The notes beneath the pieces are model-generated. The model saw only the letters and a program-made list of their open reading frames with translations, ran no database searches and was not told the DNA's origin. A program made the translations under genes and the position numbers. A DNA stretch of 16,477 nucleotides, from positions 1 to 16,477 of the forward strand of contig CALFRR010000276.1 of assembly GCA_937919435.1 (NCBI GenBank). The letters run 5' to 3'. Shown one piece after another: positions 9,122 to 16,432 of this stretch (the first letter of the stretch is position 1; every line of letters starts with the position of its first letter). Origin of the DNA: an uncultured Alphaproteobacteria bacterium. GTDB lineage: Bacteria; Pseudomonadota; Alphaproteobacteria; Rhizobiales; Ancalomicrobiaceae.

Positions 9122-10797
9122 CCGGTACGCTGCGCTTCGGCACGCCGCAGATCCTGTTCGGTCTGGCGGTCGCCATTCTCGTCGTCTTCGTCGCGGTCCC
9201 GGTGCTGTTGATCTTCTTCAACGCGCTGTGGGTCGACGGCGCCTTCAACCTCGCCGACACGATCAAGGTGCTGAGCGAGCCCGAAACCTATCGGGCGCTG
9301 ATCAACTCGCTGATCCTCGCCTCGGGCGTGACGGTCACGGGAACGATCGTCGGCACCTTCTTCGCCTGGCTCGTGACCCGCACCGACCTTCCCTACAAGG
9401 GAGCGATGAAGGTTCTGTTCCTCGTCCCCTTCATGCTGCCGTCGTTCATCGGCGCGCTCGCCTGGAAGATGCTGTTGTCGCCGCGGTCCGGCTACATCAA
9501 CCGCTTCTTCATGGAGACGCTCGGCTTCCCGGATGCGATCTTCAACATCTACTCCTACCACGGCATCATCCTGGTGGAGACGATGTATCTCTTCCCGTTC
9601 GTGTTCATCCAGGTGTGCGGTGCGCTCGAACGGATGGACCCGACGCTCGAGGAATCCGCCCGCATCTCCGGCGCCGACCTGTTCACCATCACCCGCAAGA
9701 TCACCATTCCGCTGGTGATGCCGTCGATCCTGTCGGGTGCGCTGCTGATCATGCTCTATTCTATGGCGCACTTCGGCACGGTGGCGATGCTCGGCATCGA
9801 GGCCGGGATCTACAACATCCCGACCCTGATCTACGAGCGGATCCACCAGAGCGCCGGCTCCTTCGCCTCGATCCGGACCGCGACGGTCCTGTCGACGGTG
9901 CTGGTGTTCACCGCGGCGCTGATCATCTGGGCCCAGAACAAGATCCTCTCCGGCGGGCGCTACCAGATCATCGCCGGCAAGAGCTTCCGGCCGACGGAGA
10001 TCCGTCTGCGCGGCCTGAGGACTCCGCTGCTGTTGTTCTGCATCGCCTACATCGGCTTCACCATCGTGCTGCCGACGGTGACGATCTTCCTGGTCGGTGG
10101 TCTGAACACCTACGGCCTGCCGATCTCGCCGGAGAACATGACCTTCGACAACTACTACCACATCCTGTTCGAGTGGGATCTGACCCGCGACGCGATCTGG
10201 AACAGCATCGGTCTGGGCTTCGCCTCGGCACTGATCACCATGTTCGCCGGCGTGATCATCTCCTACGTGATCGTCAAGATGAAGGTCCGGGGCAAGGGCA
10301 TCCTCGAGTTCCTGGGCATGCTGCCGTTCTCGGTGCCGGGATCGGTGATCGCGCTCGGCGTCATCCTGGCCTGGTCCGGCAAGTACGGCGTCAACATCTA
10401 CAACACCATCTGGATCATCCTGGTCGCCTACATCGCCCGCTACATGGCCTTCGCGCTGAAGGCCAACTCGGCGGCGCTCGAACAGGTGCACAACTCGCTG
10501 GTCGAGGCGGCACGGGCCTCGGGCGCCACCATGTGGCAGGCGCTCAGGGACATCGTGATCCCGCTGGTGCGGCCGGGCATGGTGGCGGCGTTCTTCCTGA
10601 TCTTCCTGCCGGCGCTGCGCGAACTGACGGTCTCGGTGCTGCTCTACGGACCGACCACCCGGACCATCGGCGTCGCCATCTACACCCTCAACGAGGACGG
10701 CGAGACGGTCTATGCGGCGGCCATGTCGGGCGTCGCACTGATCATCATCGTCACCGCCGAAGTGGTGGTGAAGCGCTTCTTCAAGGTCAAACAGTGA
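9118..10797 (+). CDS. Fused double-domain ABC permease (FbpB type)
   Basis: Inner-membrane permease of 559 residues, twice the size of a single permease domain, as in FbpB/AfuB and related iron and phosphonate systems. Two homologous halves are seen, each with about six hydrophobic helices and its own ATPase-docking EAA loop. The first begins near residue 178 (EESARISGADLFTITRKITIPL) and the second near 463 (EAARASGATMWQALRDIVIPL). Thus a single chain can form the whole channel and offer two different docking sites. It is translationally coupled to the upstream ATPase through a four-base overlap and is followed closely by a second ATPase. No frameshift or truncation is visible. Confidence 0.95.
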   Translation: MTGTLRFGTPQILFGLAVAILVVFVAVPVLLIFFNALWVDGAFNLADTIKVLSEPETYRALINSLILASGVTVTGTIVGTFFAWLVTRTDLPYKGAMKVLFLVPFMLPSFIGALAWKMLLSPRSGYINRFFMETLGFPDAIFNIYSYHGIILVETMYLFPFVFIQVCGALERMDPTLEESARISGADLFTITRKITIPLVMPSILSGALLIMLYSMAHFGTVAMLGIEAGIYNIPTLIYERIHQSAGSFASIRTATVLSTVLVFTAALIIWAQNKILSGGRYQIIAGKSFRPTEIRLRGLRTPLLLFCIAYIGFTIVLPTVTIFLVGGLNTYGLPISPENMTFDNYYHILFEWDLTRDAIWNSIGLGFASALITMFAGVIISYVIVKMKVRGKGILEFLGMLPFSVPGSVIALGVILAWSGKYGVNIYNTIWIILVAYIARYMAFALKANSAALEQVHNSLVEAARASGATMWQALRDIVIPLVRPGMVAAFFLIFLPALRELTVSVLLYGPTTRTIGVAIYTLNEDGETVYAAAMSGVALIIIVTAEVVVKRFFKVKQ

Positions 10798-10808
10798 GCG
10801 AGAGCGCC

Positions 10809-11882
10809 ATGTCCTATCTCAAGCTGAACGGGATCGACAAGCGCTTCGGCAACGTCGCTGCGGTCTCCGGACTGAACCTGGAAGTGGCACCCGGCGAGTG
10901 CGTGGCGATGCTCGGCCCCTCGGGCTGCGGCAAGACCACGACGCTGCGGATGGTCGCCGGCTTCGAAGACATCGACGGCGGCGAGATCGTCGCCGGCGAG
11001 AAGCTCCTGTCGTCGAAGGTGCAGAACTACTACCTGCCGCCGGAGAAGCGTGATTTCGGCATGGTCTTCCAGGCCTTCGCCGTCTGGCCGCATCTCTCGG
11101 TGTTCGAGAACATCGCCTTCCCCCTGCGGATCCGCAAGCTGTCGGGCGACGAGATCAAGCGGCGGGTCGACGAGGCGTTGCGCTACACCAACCTCGCCAA
11201 GTTCGCCGACTCCCGGCCCGACGACCTGTCGGGCGGCGGCAAACAGCGGATCGCCCTCGCCCGGGCGCTGGCGATCCGCCCCAAGGTGATGCTGCTCGAC
11301 GAACCGCTGTCCAGCCTCGACCCGCATTTCCGCGAGGAGATGCGCTTCGAGATCAAGGACATCCAGCGCCGGCTCGGGTTCTCGATCCTCTACGTCACCC
11401 ACGATCAGTCGGAGGCCATGGCGCTCTCCGACCGGATCCTGGTGATGAAGAAGGGGGTGGTGCAGCAGGTCGGCACGCCGCGCGACGTCTACTACCGGCC
11501 GGCGAACCGCTTCGTCTTCTCGTTCATCGGCCTGTCGAGCTTCCTCCGGGTGCGTTTCGCCTCCGGCGGACTGTACGTCGACGAGTTGCCGCTGCCGCTC
11601 TCCGCGGTCGAGGCGGCTCCGGACGAACTGGTCGGGGCCGGCGACGGCGTGCTGGCGGTCCGGCCCTCCGACGTCGACTTCGTCGACGAGGGCGGGCTGC
11701 GCGGGGTCGTGCGGCGGCGGTCCTACCTCGGCGAGATCGTCGACTACCAGATCGCGGTCGGCAGTCAGATGCTGCGTGTCCAGAAGACCCGCCACGAGAC
11801 CGGACCGCAGGTCGGCGAGACCTGCGGCCTGACCTTCGCGATGGCCAACTGGTACCCGCTCTCCGACATCGCGGAGGCGTGA
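10809..11882 (+). CDS. ABC importer ATP-binding protein 2 (FbpC/PotA type, altered signature)
   Basis: Cytoplasmic ATPase, 357 residues. Seen: A-loop Phe13, Walker A GPSGCGKT at 36-43, Q-loop Gln88, Walker B MLLDEP with Glu165, LSSLD at 167-171, switch His198 and a C-terminal TOBE-like region. The signature is LSGGG (140-144) followed by KQR, so the usual Gln is replaced by Gly. The aligned ATPase motifs are otherwise intact, so it should hydrolyse ATP. Two starts are possible: the ATG at 10809, which matches the N-terminus of the other ATPases, or a GTG at 10794 overlapping the permease stop and adding five residues. It probably pairs with ATPase 1 on the fused permease. It is the last gene of this operon. 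Confidence 0.92.
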   Translation: MSYLKLNGIDKRFGNVAAVSGLNLEVAPGECVAMLGPSGCGKTTTLRMVAGFEDIDGGEIVAGEKLLSSKVQNYYLPPEKRDFGMVFQAFAVWPHLSVFENIAFPLRIRKLSGDEIKRRVDEALRYTNLAKFADSRPDDLSGGGKQRIALARALAIRPKVMLLDEPLSSLDPHFREEMRFEIKDIQRRLGFSILYVTHDQSEAMALSDRILVMKKGVVQQVGTPRDVYYRPANRFVFSFIGLSSFLRVRFASGGLYVDELPLPLSAVEAAPDELVGAGDGVLAVRPSDVDFVDEGGLRGVVRRRSYLGEIVDYQIAVGSQMLRVQKTRHETGPQVGETCGLTFAMANWYPLSDIAEA

Positions 11883-11932
11883 GCCGGCCCGGCGCCGCTC
11901 GAGCGAAAACGCGCAGACGACGATCACGGTCG

Positions 11933-11965
11933 CGCCGGCCCCTCGGATCATCCGGGGGGCCGGCG
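11933..11965. terminator. Strong GC hairpin, candidate terminator of the double-ATPase importer operon
   Basis: A 14-bp stem (CGCCGGCCCCTCGG / CCGGGGGGCCGGCG, one T-G wobble) closes the five-base loop ATCAT, 51 bases after the last transporter gene. Flanking GACGACGA (11916-11923) and TCGTCGTC (11966-11973) can extend it across a nine-base bulge. There is no T-run after it, so it may work with Rho or simply protect the 3' end of the message. Confidence 0.55.
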
Positions 11966-12165
11966 TCGTCGTCTCGGGCGTCGGCGAGGACCGGCGCGAT
12001 GACCGTTCCATGCCGCAGTGACGCATTTCGCGCAAAGGCAAGTCGATCCCGGCGGCACACGCCCGGGCCGATCCGGACGGACACATCACTGTTTCTTCAA
12101 GATTTTTTGCGACTGCGAAGCGATCTTCCGCACCACGATGTCGCGAACGCGGTCGAAAGGATGCG

Positions 12166-12194
12166 TTGACACGCTCGCAAACGAGCGTACGTTG
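12166..12194 (+). promoter_or_regulatory. Promoter of the DeoR-family/ugp-like operon
   Basis: A perfect TTGACA -35 box sits at 12166-12171. A weak -10 (TACGTT, 12188-12193) follows at 16 bases. With this promoter, transcription would begin near 12200, about 25 bases before the chosen ATG. The -35 is clear; the -10 assignment is tentative. Confidence 0.55.
12171..12188. promoter_or_regulatory. Inverted-repeat operator within the promoter
   Basis: ACGCTCG-CAAA-CGAGCGT is a perfect 7-bp inverted repeat with a four-base centre that fills the spacer between -35 and -10. A bound protein would block RNA polymerase. The natural candidate is the DeoR-family repressor encoded just downstream, giving autoregulation and control of the importer. 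Position and symmetry are seen; the binding partner is inferred. Confidence 0.6.
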
Positions 12195-12224
12195 GCGGAT
12201 ATCGGTCAAACACGGGAAAGCCCC

Positions 12225-13070
12225 ATGGATCCCGATTCCCCTTTCGAGCCCGGGTCGGCCGGCGATGCCGAGGAGCGCGCCGAACGCGAGGCGGTGATGG
12301 CCTATCGCGAGGCGCCGCAGCGTCAGGCGCGGTTGCTCGGACAGCTGCGTTCGCAGGTGTTCGTCGACGTTCAGGCGCTGACCGACGAACTCGGGGTGTC
12401 GGTGTCGACGATCCGGCGCGACCTCGCGGAACTGGAGCGCCAGGGGCTGTTGCGGCGGACCCACGGCGGCGCCGTGGTGGTCAATCAGGTGACCCGCGAT
12501 TCCGAAGCCGCGGTGCGCGAGACCACCAACGTCGAGGAGAAGCTCCGGATCGGCGCGGCGGCGGCGGCCTTCGTCGCGGACGGCGACACGGTGATGATCG
12601 ACAGCGGCACCACCTCGCTGCAGGTGGCGCGGCGCCTCGTCGGCAATCCGAGCCTGACCTTCGTCACCAACGGCACCGACGTGCTCGCCGCGCTGATCGC
12701 CGGCGGGGCGACCCGGGTCCACTCGATCGGCGGCGAATTCGTCGCCATCAACCATTCGCTGAGCGGCAGCATGGCGGCCGATCAGGTGCGCCGCTTCAAC
12801 GTCGACAAGGCGATCCTGTCGGTCACCTCGGTCGACCTGAAGCGCGGGCTGATCTGCACGCTGAGCCCGCAGATCGGCTGCGTCCAGCAGGCGATGATCG
12901 AAGTCGCTCAGACCGTCATCGTGGTCGCCGACCATTCGAAGTTCGACCGGACCGCGCTGTCGGTGATCGCGCCGCTCGACGACGTCGACTACGTCGTCAC
13001 CGACGCGGGAACCCGGCCGCTGATCGCTTCGGTCGGCGAGAAACTCAAGAAGAAGATCGTCTTCGCCTGA
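12225..13070 (+). CDS. DeoR/GlpR-family transcriptional repressor
   Basis: DNA-binding sugar-phosphate-type regulator, 281 residues from the ATG at 12225. Seen: N-terminal helix-turn-helix at about 49-70 (VQALTDELGVSVSTIRRDLAEL) followed by the family hallmark GLLRRTHGGA. The C-terminal effector domain includes GDTVMIDSGTTSLQVARRL and FVTNGTDV, and later VADHSKFDR; these are standard DeoR features, usually binding a phosphorylated sugar or polyol. Typical members have about 255 residues. The ATG at 12297, with GAGG five bases upstream, would give 257 residues and is a real alternative start, removing an acidic Pro-rich tail of 24 residues. The gene lies 36 bases before the ATPase gene, so it likely represses its own importer operon through the promoter operator. 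Confidence 0.92.
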   Translation: MDPDSPFEPGSAGDAEERAEREAVMAYREAPQRQARLLGQLRSQVFVDVQALTDELGVSVSTIRRDLAELERQGLLRRTHGGAVVVNQVTRDSEAAVRETTNVEEKLRIGAAAAAFVADGDTVMIDSGTTSLQVARRLVGNPSLTFVTNGTDVLAALIAGGATRVHSIGGEFVAINHSLSGSMAADQVRRFNVDKAILSVTSVDLKRGLICTLSPQIGCVQQAMIEVAQTVIVVADHSKFDRTALSVIAPLDDVDYVVTDAGTRPLIASVGEKLKKKIVFA

Positions 13071-13092
13071 CATCGGGCCGCGACGAACGACC

Positions 13093-13102
13093 GGGAGGAA
13101 GG
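13093..13102 (+). promoter_or_regulatory. Ribosome binding site fixing a GTG start
   Basis: GGGAGGAAGG contains the core GGAGG, eight bases before the GTG at 13107. It supports GTG as the initiation codon of the UgpC-type gene, since no ATG is available at a suitable place. Confidence 0.7.
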
Positions 13103-13106
13103 ACAC

Positions 13107-14156
13107 GTGTCCGGGATCGCCGTGGAGAATCTGGTCAAGCGCTTCGGTGCGGTGGCTGCGGTCGACGACGTCAGCTTCACCACCGGGGATTCCGAGTTCG
13201 TCGCGCTGCTCGGACCATCCGGCTGCGGCAAGTCGACGACTCTGCGGCTGGTCGCCGGATTGGAGACGGCGACCTCGGGGCGCATCCTGATCGGCGACAG
13301 GGACGTCACCTCGGCGCCGCCCTCGAAGCGCTCGCTGTCGATGGTGTTCCAGTCCTATGCGCTGTTCCCGCATCTGACCGTGGTCGGCAACATCCTGTTC
13401 GGCCTGTCGGTGCGCGGGGTTCCGAAGGCCGAGCAGAAGGCTCGGCTCGACCGGGTGGTCGACATGCTCGGCCTGACCACGCTGCTCGATCGCCGGCCGT
13501 CGCAGCTCTCCGGCGGCCAGCAGCAGCGGGTGGCGCTCGGCCGGGCGCTGGTCGCGGAGACCCGGGTCTGCCTGCTCGACGAGCCGCTGTCCAACCTCGA
13601 CGCCCAGCTCCGGGCCGAGATGCGCAACGAGATCCGCGGCCTGCAACAGCGGCTCGGGATCGCCATGCTGTTCGTCACCCACGACCAGACCGAAGCGATG
13701 AGCATGGCAGACCGGATCATCCTGATGCGCAACGGCCGGGTCGAGCAGTCCGGCGCACCGCACGAGCTCTACGAGAACCCGGCCTCGACCTTCGCCGCCC
13801 GGTTCGTCGGCACGCCGCCGATGAACGTCGTCGATCTCGTCGACGGCCCCGGCGGGCGGACCATCTCCGGCTCGACCGGGCCGGCGGTGCTGCCCTCCGG
13901 CGATCTGCGGCTGCAGCTCGGGCTCCGGCCCGAGGCGGTCCACTATGCCGGCGAGGGCCATCCGGCGATCGTCGAGACGATCGAATATTTCGGCGCCGAC
14001 ACCATCGCGACCTGCCGCATCGGCGATCAGAAGATGGTGGTGCGCAGTCCGGGACGACCGACCCTCGCCAAGGGGGCGGCCGTCCATCTCGCCTGGTCCG
14101 ACGCGGCTCGGCACTTCTTCGACGCCGAGACCGGGTTGCGTCGCGACGAACCATGA
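13107..14156 (+). CDS. ugpC: UgpC/MalK-type ABC transporter ATP-binding protein
   Basis: Cytoplasmic ATPase of a carbohydrate-class (CUT1) importer, 349 residues, starting with GTG. Seen: Walker A GPSGCGKS at 36-43, Q-loop Gln82, canonical LSGGQ at 134-138, Walker B CLLDEP with Glu159, LSNLD at 161-165, switch His192 followed by DQTEAMSMADRI, and a C-terminal TOBE/MalK-type regulatory region with the motif LGLRPEAV. The typical proteins of this group are about 350-370 residues. UgpC/MsmK-type ATPases can serve several sugar importers, so this protein alone does not fix the substrate. It sits between the DeoR-family gene and the binding-protein gene, 49 bases before the latter. Confidence 0.93.
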   Translation: MSGIAVENLVKRFGAVAAVDDVSFTTGDSEFVALLGPSGCGKSTTLRLVAGLETATSGRILIGDRDVTSAPPSKRSLSMVFQSYALFPHLTVVGNILFGLSVRGVPKAEQKARLDRVVDMLGLTTLLDRRPSQLSGGQQQRVALGRALVAETRVCLLDEPLSNLDAQLRAEMRNEIRGLQQRLGIAMLFVTHDQTEAMSMADRIILMRNGRVEQSGAPHELYENPASTFAARFVGTPPMNVVDLVDGPGGRTISGSTGPAVLPSGDLRLQLGLRPEAVHYAGEGHPAIVETIEYFGADTIATCRIGDQKMVVRSPGRPTLAKGAAVHLAWSDAARHFFDAETGLRRDEP

Positions 14157-14193
14157 GACGGGGACAGAGAAGTCCTCCGACAACCCCCACGCG

Positions 14194-14198
14194 GGAGG
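14194..14198 (+). promoter_or_regulatory. Strong ribosome binding site of the UgpB-like gene
   Basis: Core GGAGG within GCGGGAGGAAAG, seven bases before the ATG at 14206, consistent with the high expression needed for a periplasmic receptor. Confidence 0.6.
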
Positions 14199-14205
14199 AA
14201 AGACG

Positions 14206-15504
14206 ATGCTGAACTGGAGACAGACTCGGTTGGCCGTCACCCTGGCGGCTTCGGTGTGCGCCTCGGCGCTCGCCACCGGCATGGCCGAGGCGAAGACCGC
14301 CGTCACCTTCTTCTATCCGATCCAGGTCGGCGGTCCGCTGACCAAGGCGATCGACGACTACGTCGCCAAGTTCGAGGCCGCGAACCCCGACATCGACGTG
14401 GTCCCGGTCTATTCCGGCAACTACCTCGACACCACCACCAAGGCGCTGACCGCCGCCAAGAGCGGAACGCCGCCGACGGTGGCGGTGCTCCTGGCCACCG
14501 ACATCTTCACTCTGATCGACGAGGACGCGGTCGAGCCGATCGATCCCTACATCAAGTCGGCCGACGACAAGGCCTGGGTCGACGGCTTCATGCCGGCCTT
14601 CCTCGCCTCCGCCAAGGTCGAGGGTCATCTCTGGGCGGCGCCGTTCCAGCGGTCGACCGCGGTGCTCTACTGGAACAAGAAGGCCTTCGCCGAGGCCGGT
14701 CTCGATCCGGCCAAATACCCGACCACCTGGGACGAGATGGTCGCCTACGGCAAGGCGGTGACCAAGAAGGACGGATCCGGGCGGGTCACCCGCTGGGGCG
14801 TCGGCATCCCCGGCAACGTCGGTTCGGCTCCGTGGCTGTTCGGCGCGCTGGCCATCCAGAACGGCGCCAAGCTGATGAACGACGCCGGTACCGAGACCTA
14901 TCTGACCGACCCGAAGGTGGTCGAAGCGCTGAAGTTCTGGGTCGACCTGCAGAAGCAGGGAATCCATCCGCCGGGCATCCAGGAATGGGGCACCACGCCC
15001 TCCGACTTCCTGGAAGAGCGCATCGCGATGGTGTGGACCACCACCGGCAACCTGTCGAACCTGCTCGCCAACGCCAAGTTCGACTTCGGCCTCGCCCCCT
15101 ATCCGGGCAAGGTGGCGCCCGCCTCGGTGCTCGGCGGCGGCAACTTCTACGTCTTCAAGAAGGCGAGCGCGGCCGAGAAGGAGGCCGGGTTCAAGTTCAT
15201 CAAGTTCATGACCTCCGACGAGATCCTCGCCGACTGGTCGATCAAGACCGGCTACGTCGCTCCGCGCCCGGGCTCCTGGGAGACCCCGGCGCTGAAGGAC
15301 TACGTCGCCAAGGTGCCGGCCGCCGCGGTCGCCCGCGACCAGATCCCGCGCTCGGTGCCGGAATTCTCCACCCACGAGAACGCCCGGACCTCGAAGGTGC
15401 TCTCCGACGCGCTCGCCGCCGCCCTGACCGGCACCAAGACGCCGGAAAAGGCGCTCGGCGACGCTCAGGCGGAGATCGACCGCATCCTGAAGCCCTATCG
15501 CTGA
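14206..15504 (+). CDS. ugpB: UgpB-like periplasmic solute-binding protein
   Basis: Periplasmic receptor (extracellular solute-binding family 1), 432 residues. A Sec signal peptide is visible with probable cleavage after residue 29 (AEA|K). The mature protein resembles UgpB: VTFFYPIQVGGPL at the start, FEAANPDIDVVPVYSGNY, then APFQRSTAVLYWNKKAFAEAGLDP, later VLGGGNFYVFKK and WSIKTGYVAPR, ending in GTKTPEKALGDAQAEIDRIL. UgpB binds glycerol-3-phosphate and its diesters, but homologues bind other sugars and polyols, so the ligand is an inference. It lies between the ATPase and permease genes of the same operon and is followed by two hairpins, which fits its expected excess over the membrane parts. 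Confidence 0.88.
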   Translation: MLNWRQTRLAVTLAASVCASALATGMAEAKTAVTFFYPIQVGGPLTKAIDDYVAKFEAANPDIDVVPVYSGNYLDTTTKALTAAKSGTPPTVAVLLATDIFTLIDEDAVEPIDPYIKSADDKAWVDGFMPAFLASAKVEGHLWAAPFQRSTAVLYWNKKAFAEAGLDPAKYPTTWDEMVAYGKAVTKKDGSGRVTRWGVGIPGNVGSAPWLFGALAIQNGAKLMNDAGTETYLTDPKVVEALKFWVDLQKQGIHPPGIQEWGTTPSDFLEERIAMVWTTTGNLSNLLANAKFDFGLAPYPGKVAPASVLGGGNFYVFKKASAAEKEAGFKFIKFMTSDEILADWSIKTGYVAPRPGSWETPALKDYVAKVPAAAVARDQIPRSVPEFSTHENARTSKVLSDALAAALTGTKTPEKALGDAQAEIDRILKPYR

Positions 15505-15513
15505 GCCGCGCCG

Positions 15514-15529
15514 GCCGACCCCGGTCGGC
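15514..15529. repeat. Small intercistronic hairpin
   Basis: GCCGACC and GGTCGGC form a perfect 7-bp inverted repeat around CC (in RNA, effectively six pairs with a four-base loop), ten bases after the binding-protein stop. Together with the next hairpin it may stabilise the upstream message. Confidence 0.45.
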
Positions 15530-15534
15530 ACCGA

Positions 15535-15562
15535 CCGTCCCGCCGGATTCCCGGCGGGACGG
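15535..15562. terminator. Perfect 12-bp intercistronic hairpin, attenuator or mRNA stabiliser
   Basis: CCGTCCCGCCGG and CCGGCGGGACGG are perfect complements around the loop ATTC. The hairpin lies between the binding-protein stop and the permease start and has no T-run after it. As in other sugar importers (for example malE-malF), it probably reduces downstream expression and protects the receptor message from 3' decay, rather than ending all transcription. Confidence 0.6.
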
Positions 15563-15580
15563 AGACGGAGGGATCGACGC

Positions 15581-16432
15581 ATGAGAGCCTCGCGCAACGC
15601 GATCTACGGCAGTCTGCTGCTGCTTCCAGCGGCGGTCCTGCTGTGGACCTTCACCTACCAGCCGATCGTCACGACTTTCGTCGACAGCCTGTTCTCGACC
15701 GCCCGCGGCCGCCGGCCGTCGGTGTTCGTCGGCTTCGACCAGTATCGGACGATGATCGCCGATCCGGTGTTCTGGAAGGCGCTCTCCAACAACGTCTGGT
15801 ACGCGCTCGCCACGATCCCCGCTTCGATGGTGCTGGCGCTGGTGATGGCGCTGCTGGTCAACCAGCACCTGCGCGCCAAGGGGCTGGTGCGGATGGCGTT
15901 CTTCGCGCCGACCATTCTGCCGATGGTGGCGGTCGCCAACATCTGGCTGTTCTTCTACGCGCCCGACTACGGGCTGGTCGATCGCGCTCTGCAGGTCTTC
16001 GGGCTCGGCGGGCACAACTTCCTCGGCAGTGCCGACACCGCCCTTCCGGCGCTGATCGTCATCACCGTCTGGAAGGAAGCCGGGTTCTTCATGATCTTCT
16101 ATCTCGCCGCCCTGCAGCAGATCTCGCCGACCCTGATCGAGGCGGCGGAGCTCGAGGGGGCGACCTTCCGGCAGAAACTCGTCCGGGTGATGCTGCCGCT
16201 GCTGATGCCGACGACGCTGTTCATCTCGATCAACGCGGTGATCGGCGCCTTCCGTCTGGTCGACCACATCGTGGTGATGACCAAGGGCGCGCCCGACAAC
16301 GCCACCACGCTGTTGCTGTTCTACGTCTATCAGGTCGGCTTCGGTTACTGGGACACGGCCTATGCGGCGGCGCTGACCATGGTGCTGCTCGCCCTCCTCG
16401 CCCTGATCGCCTTCGTCCAGTTCGGCATCGTC
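15581..16432 (+). CDS. ugpA: UgpA/MalF-type ABC sugar permease, 3' truncated by adapter
   Basis: Inner-membrane permease of the CUT1 importer; 284 residues are visible and about ten more are expected. The ATG at 15581 follows GGAGGG by eight bases. Seen: N-terminal helix (IYGSLLLLPAAVLLWTF), the family motif GFDQYRTMIADPVFW, five further hydrophobic segments, and the ATPase-docking EAA loop at 187 (EAAELEGATFRQKLVRVMLPLL). The last genomic residues read FVQFGIV; related proteins continue with a short basic tail. The frame continues without a stop into sequencing adapter from 16433, so the true end is missing. A different frame over the same DNA (15643-16467) is an artefact ending in adapter-encoded residues. 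The partner permease (UgpE type) would lie beyond the contig. Confidence 0.92.

Larger units (their letters stand above)
11883..12224 (+). promoter_or_regulatory. Intergenic region between the second and third transporter loci
   Basis: About 340 bases without a convincing gene. It holds a large GC hairpin (11933-11965), an AT-richer patch with six consecutive T (12102-12107 region) and, near its right end, a promoter with an embedded inverted repeat that precedes the DeoR-family gene. The DeoR frame stays open upstream to 12018, but that part lies ahead of the promoter and looks non-coding. Confidence 0.5.

Noticed and set aside
12098..12110. Run of six T in the intergenic region as an intrinsic terminator
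   Set aside because: No stable GC stem immediately precedes it; only a trivial 4-base repeat is present.
12018..12224. Longer N-terminus for the DeoR-family protein from an ATG at 12018
   Set aside because: The extra 69 residues do not resemble the family and would cover the promoter and operator at 12166-12194.
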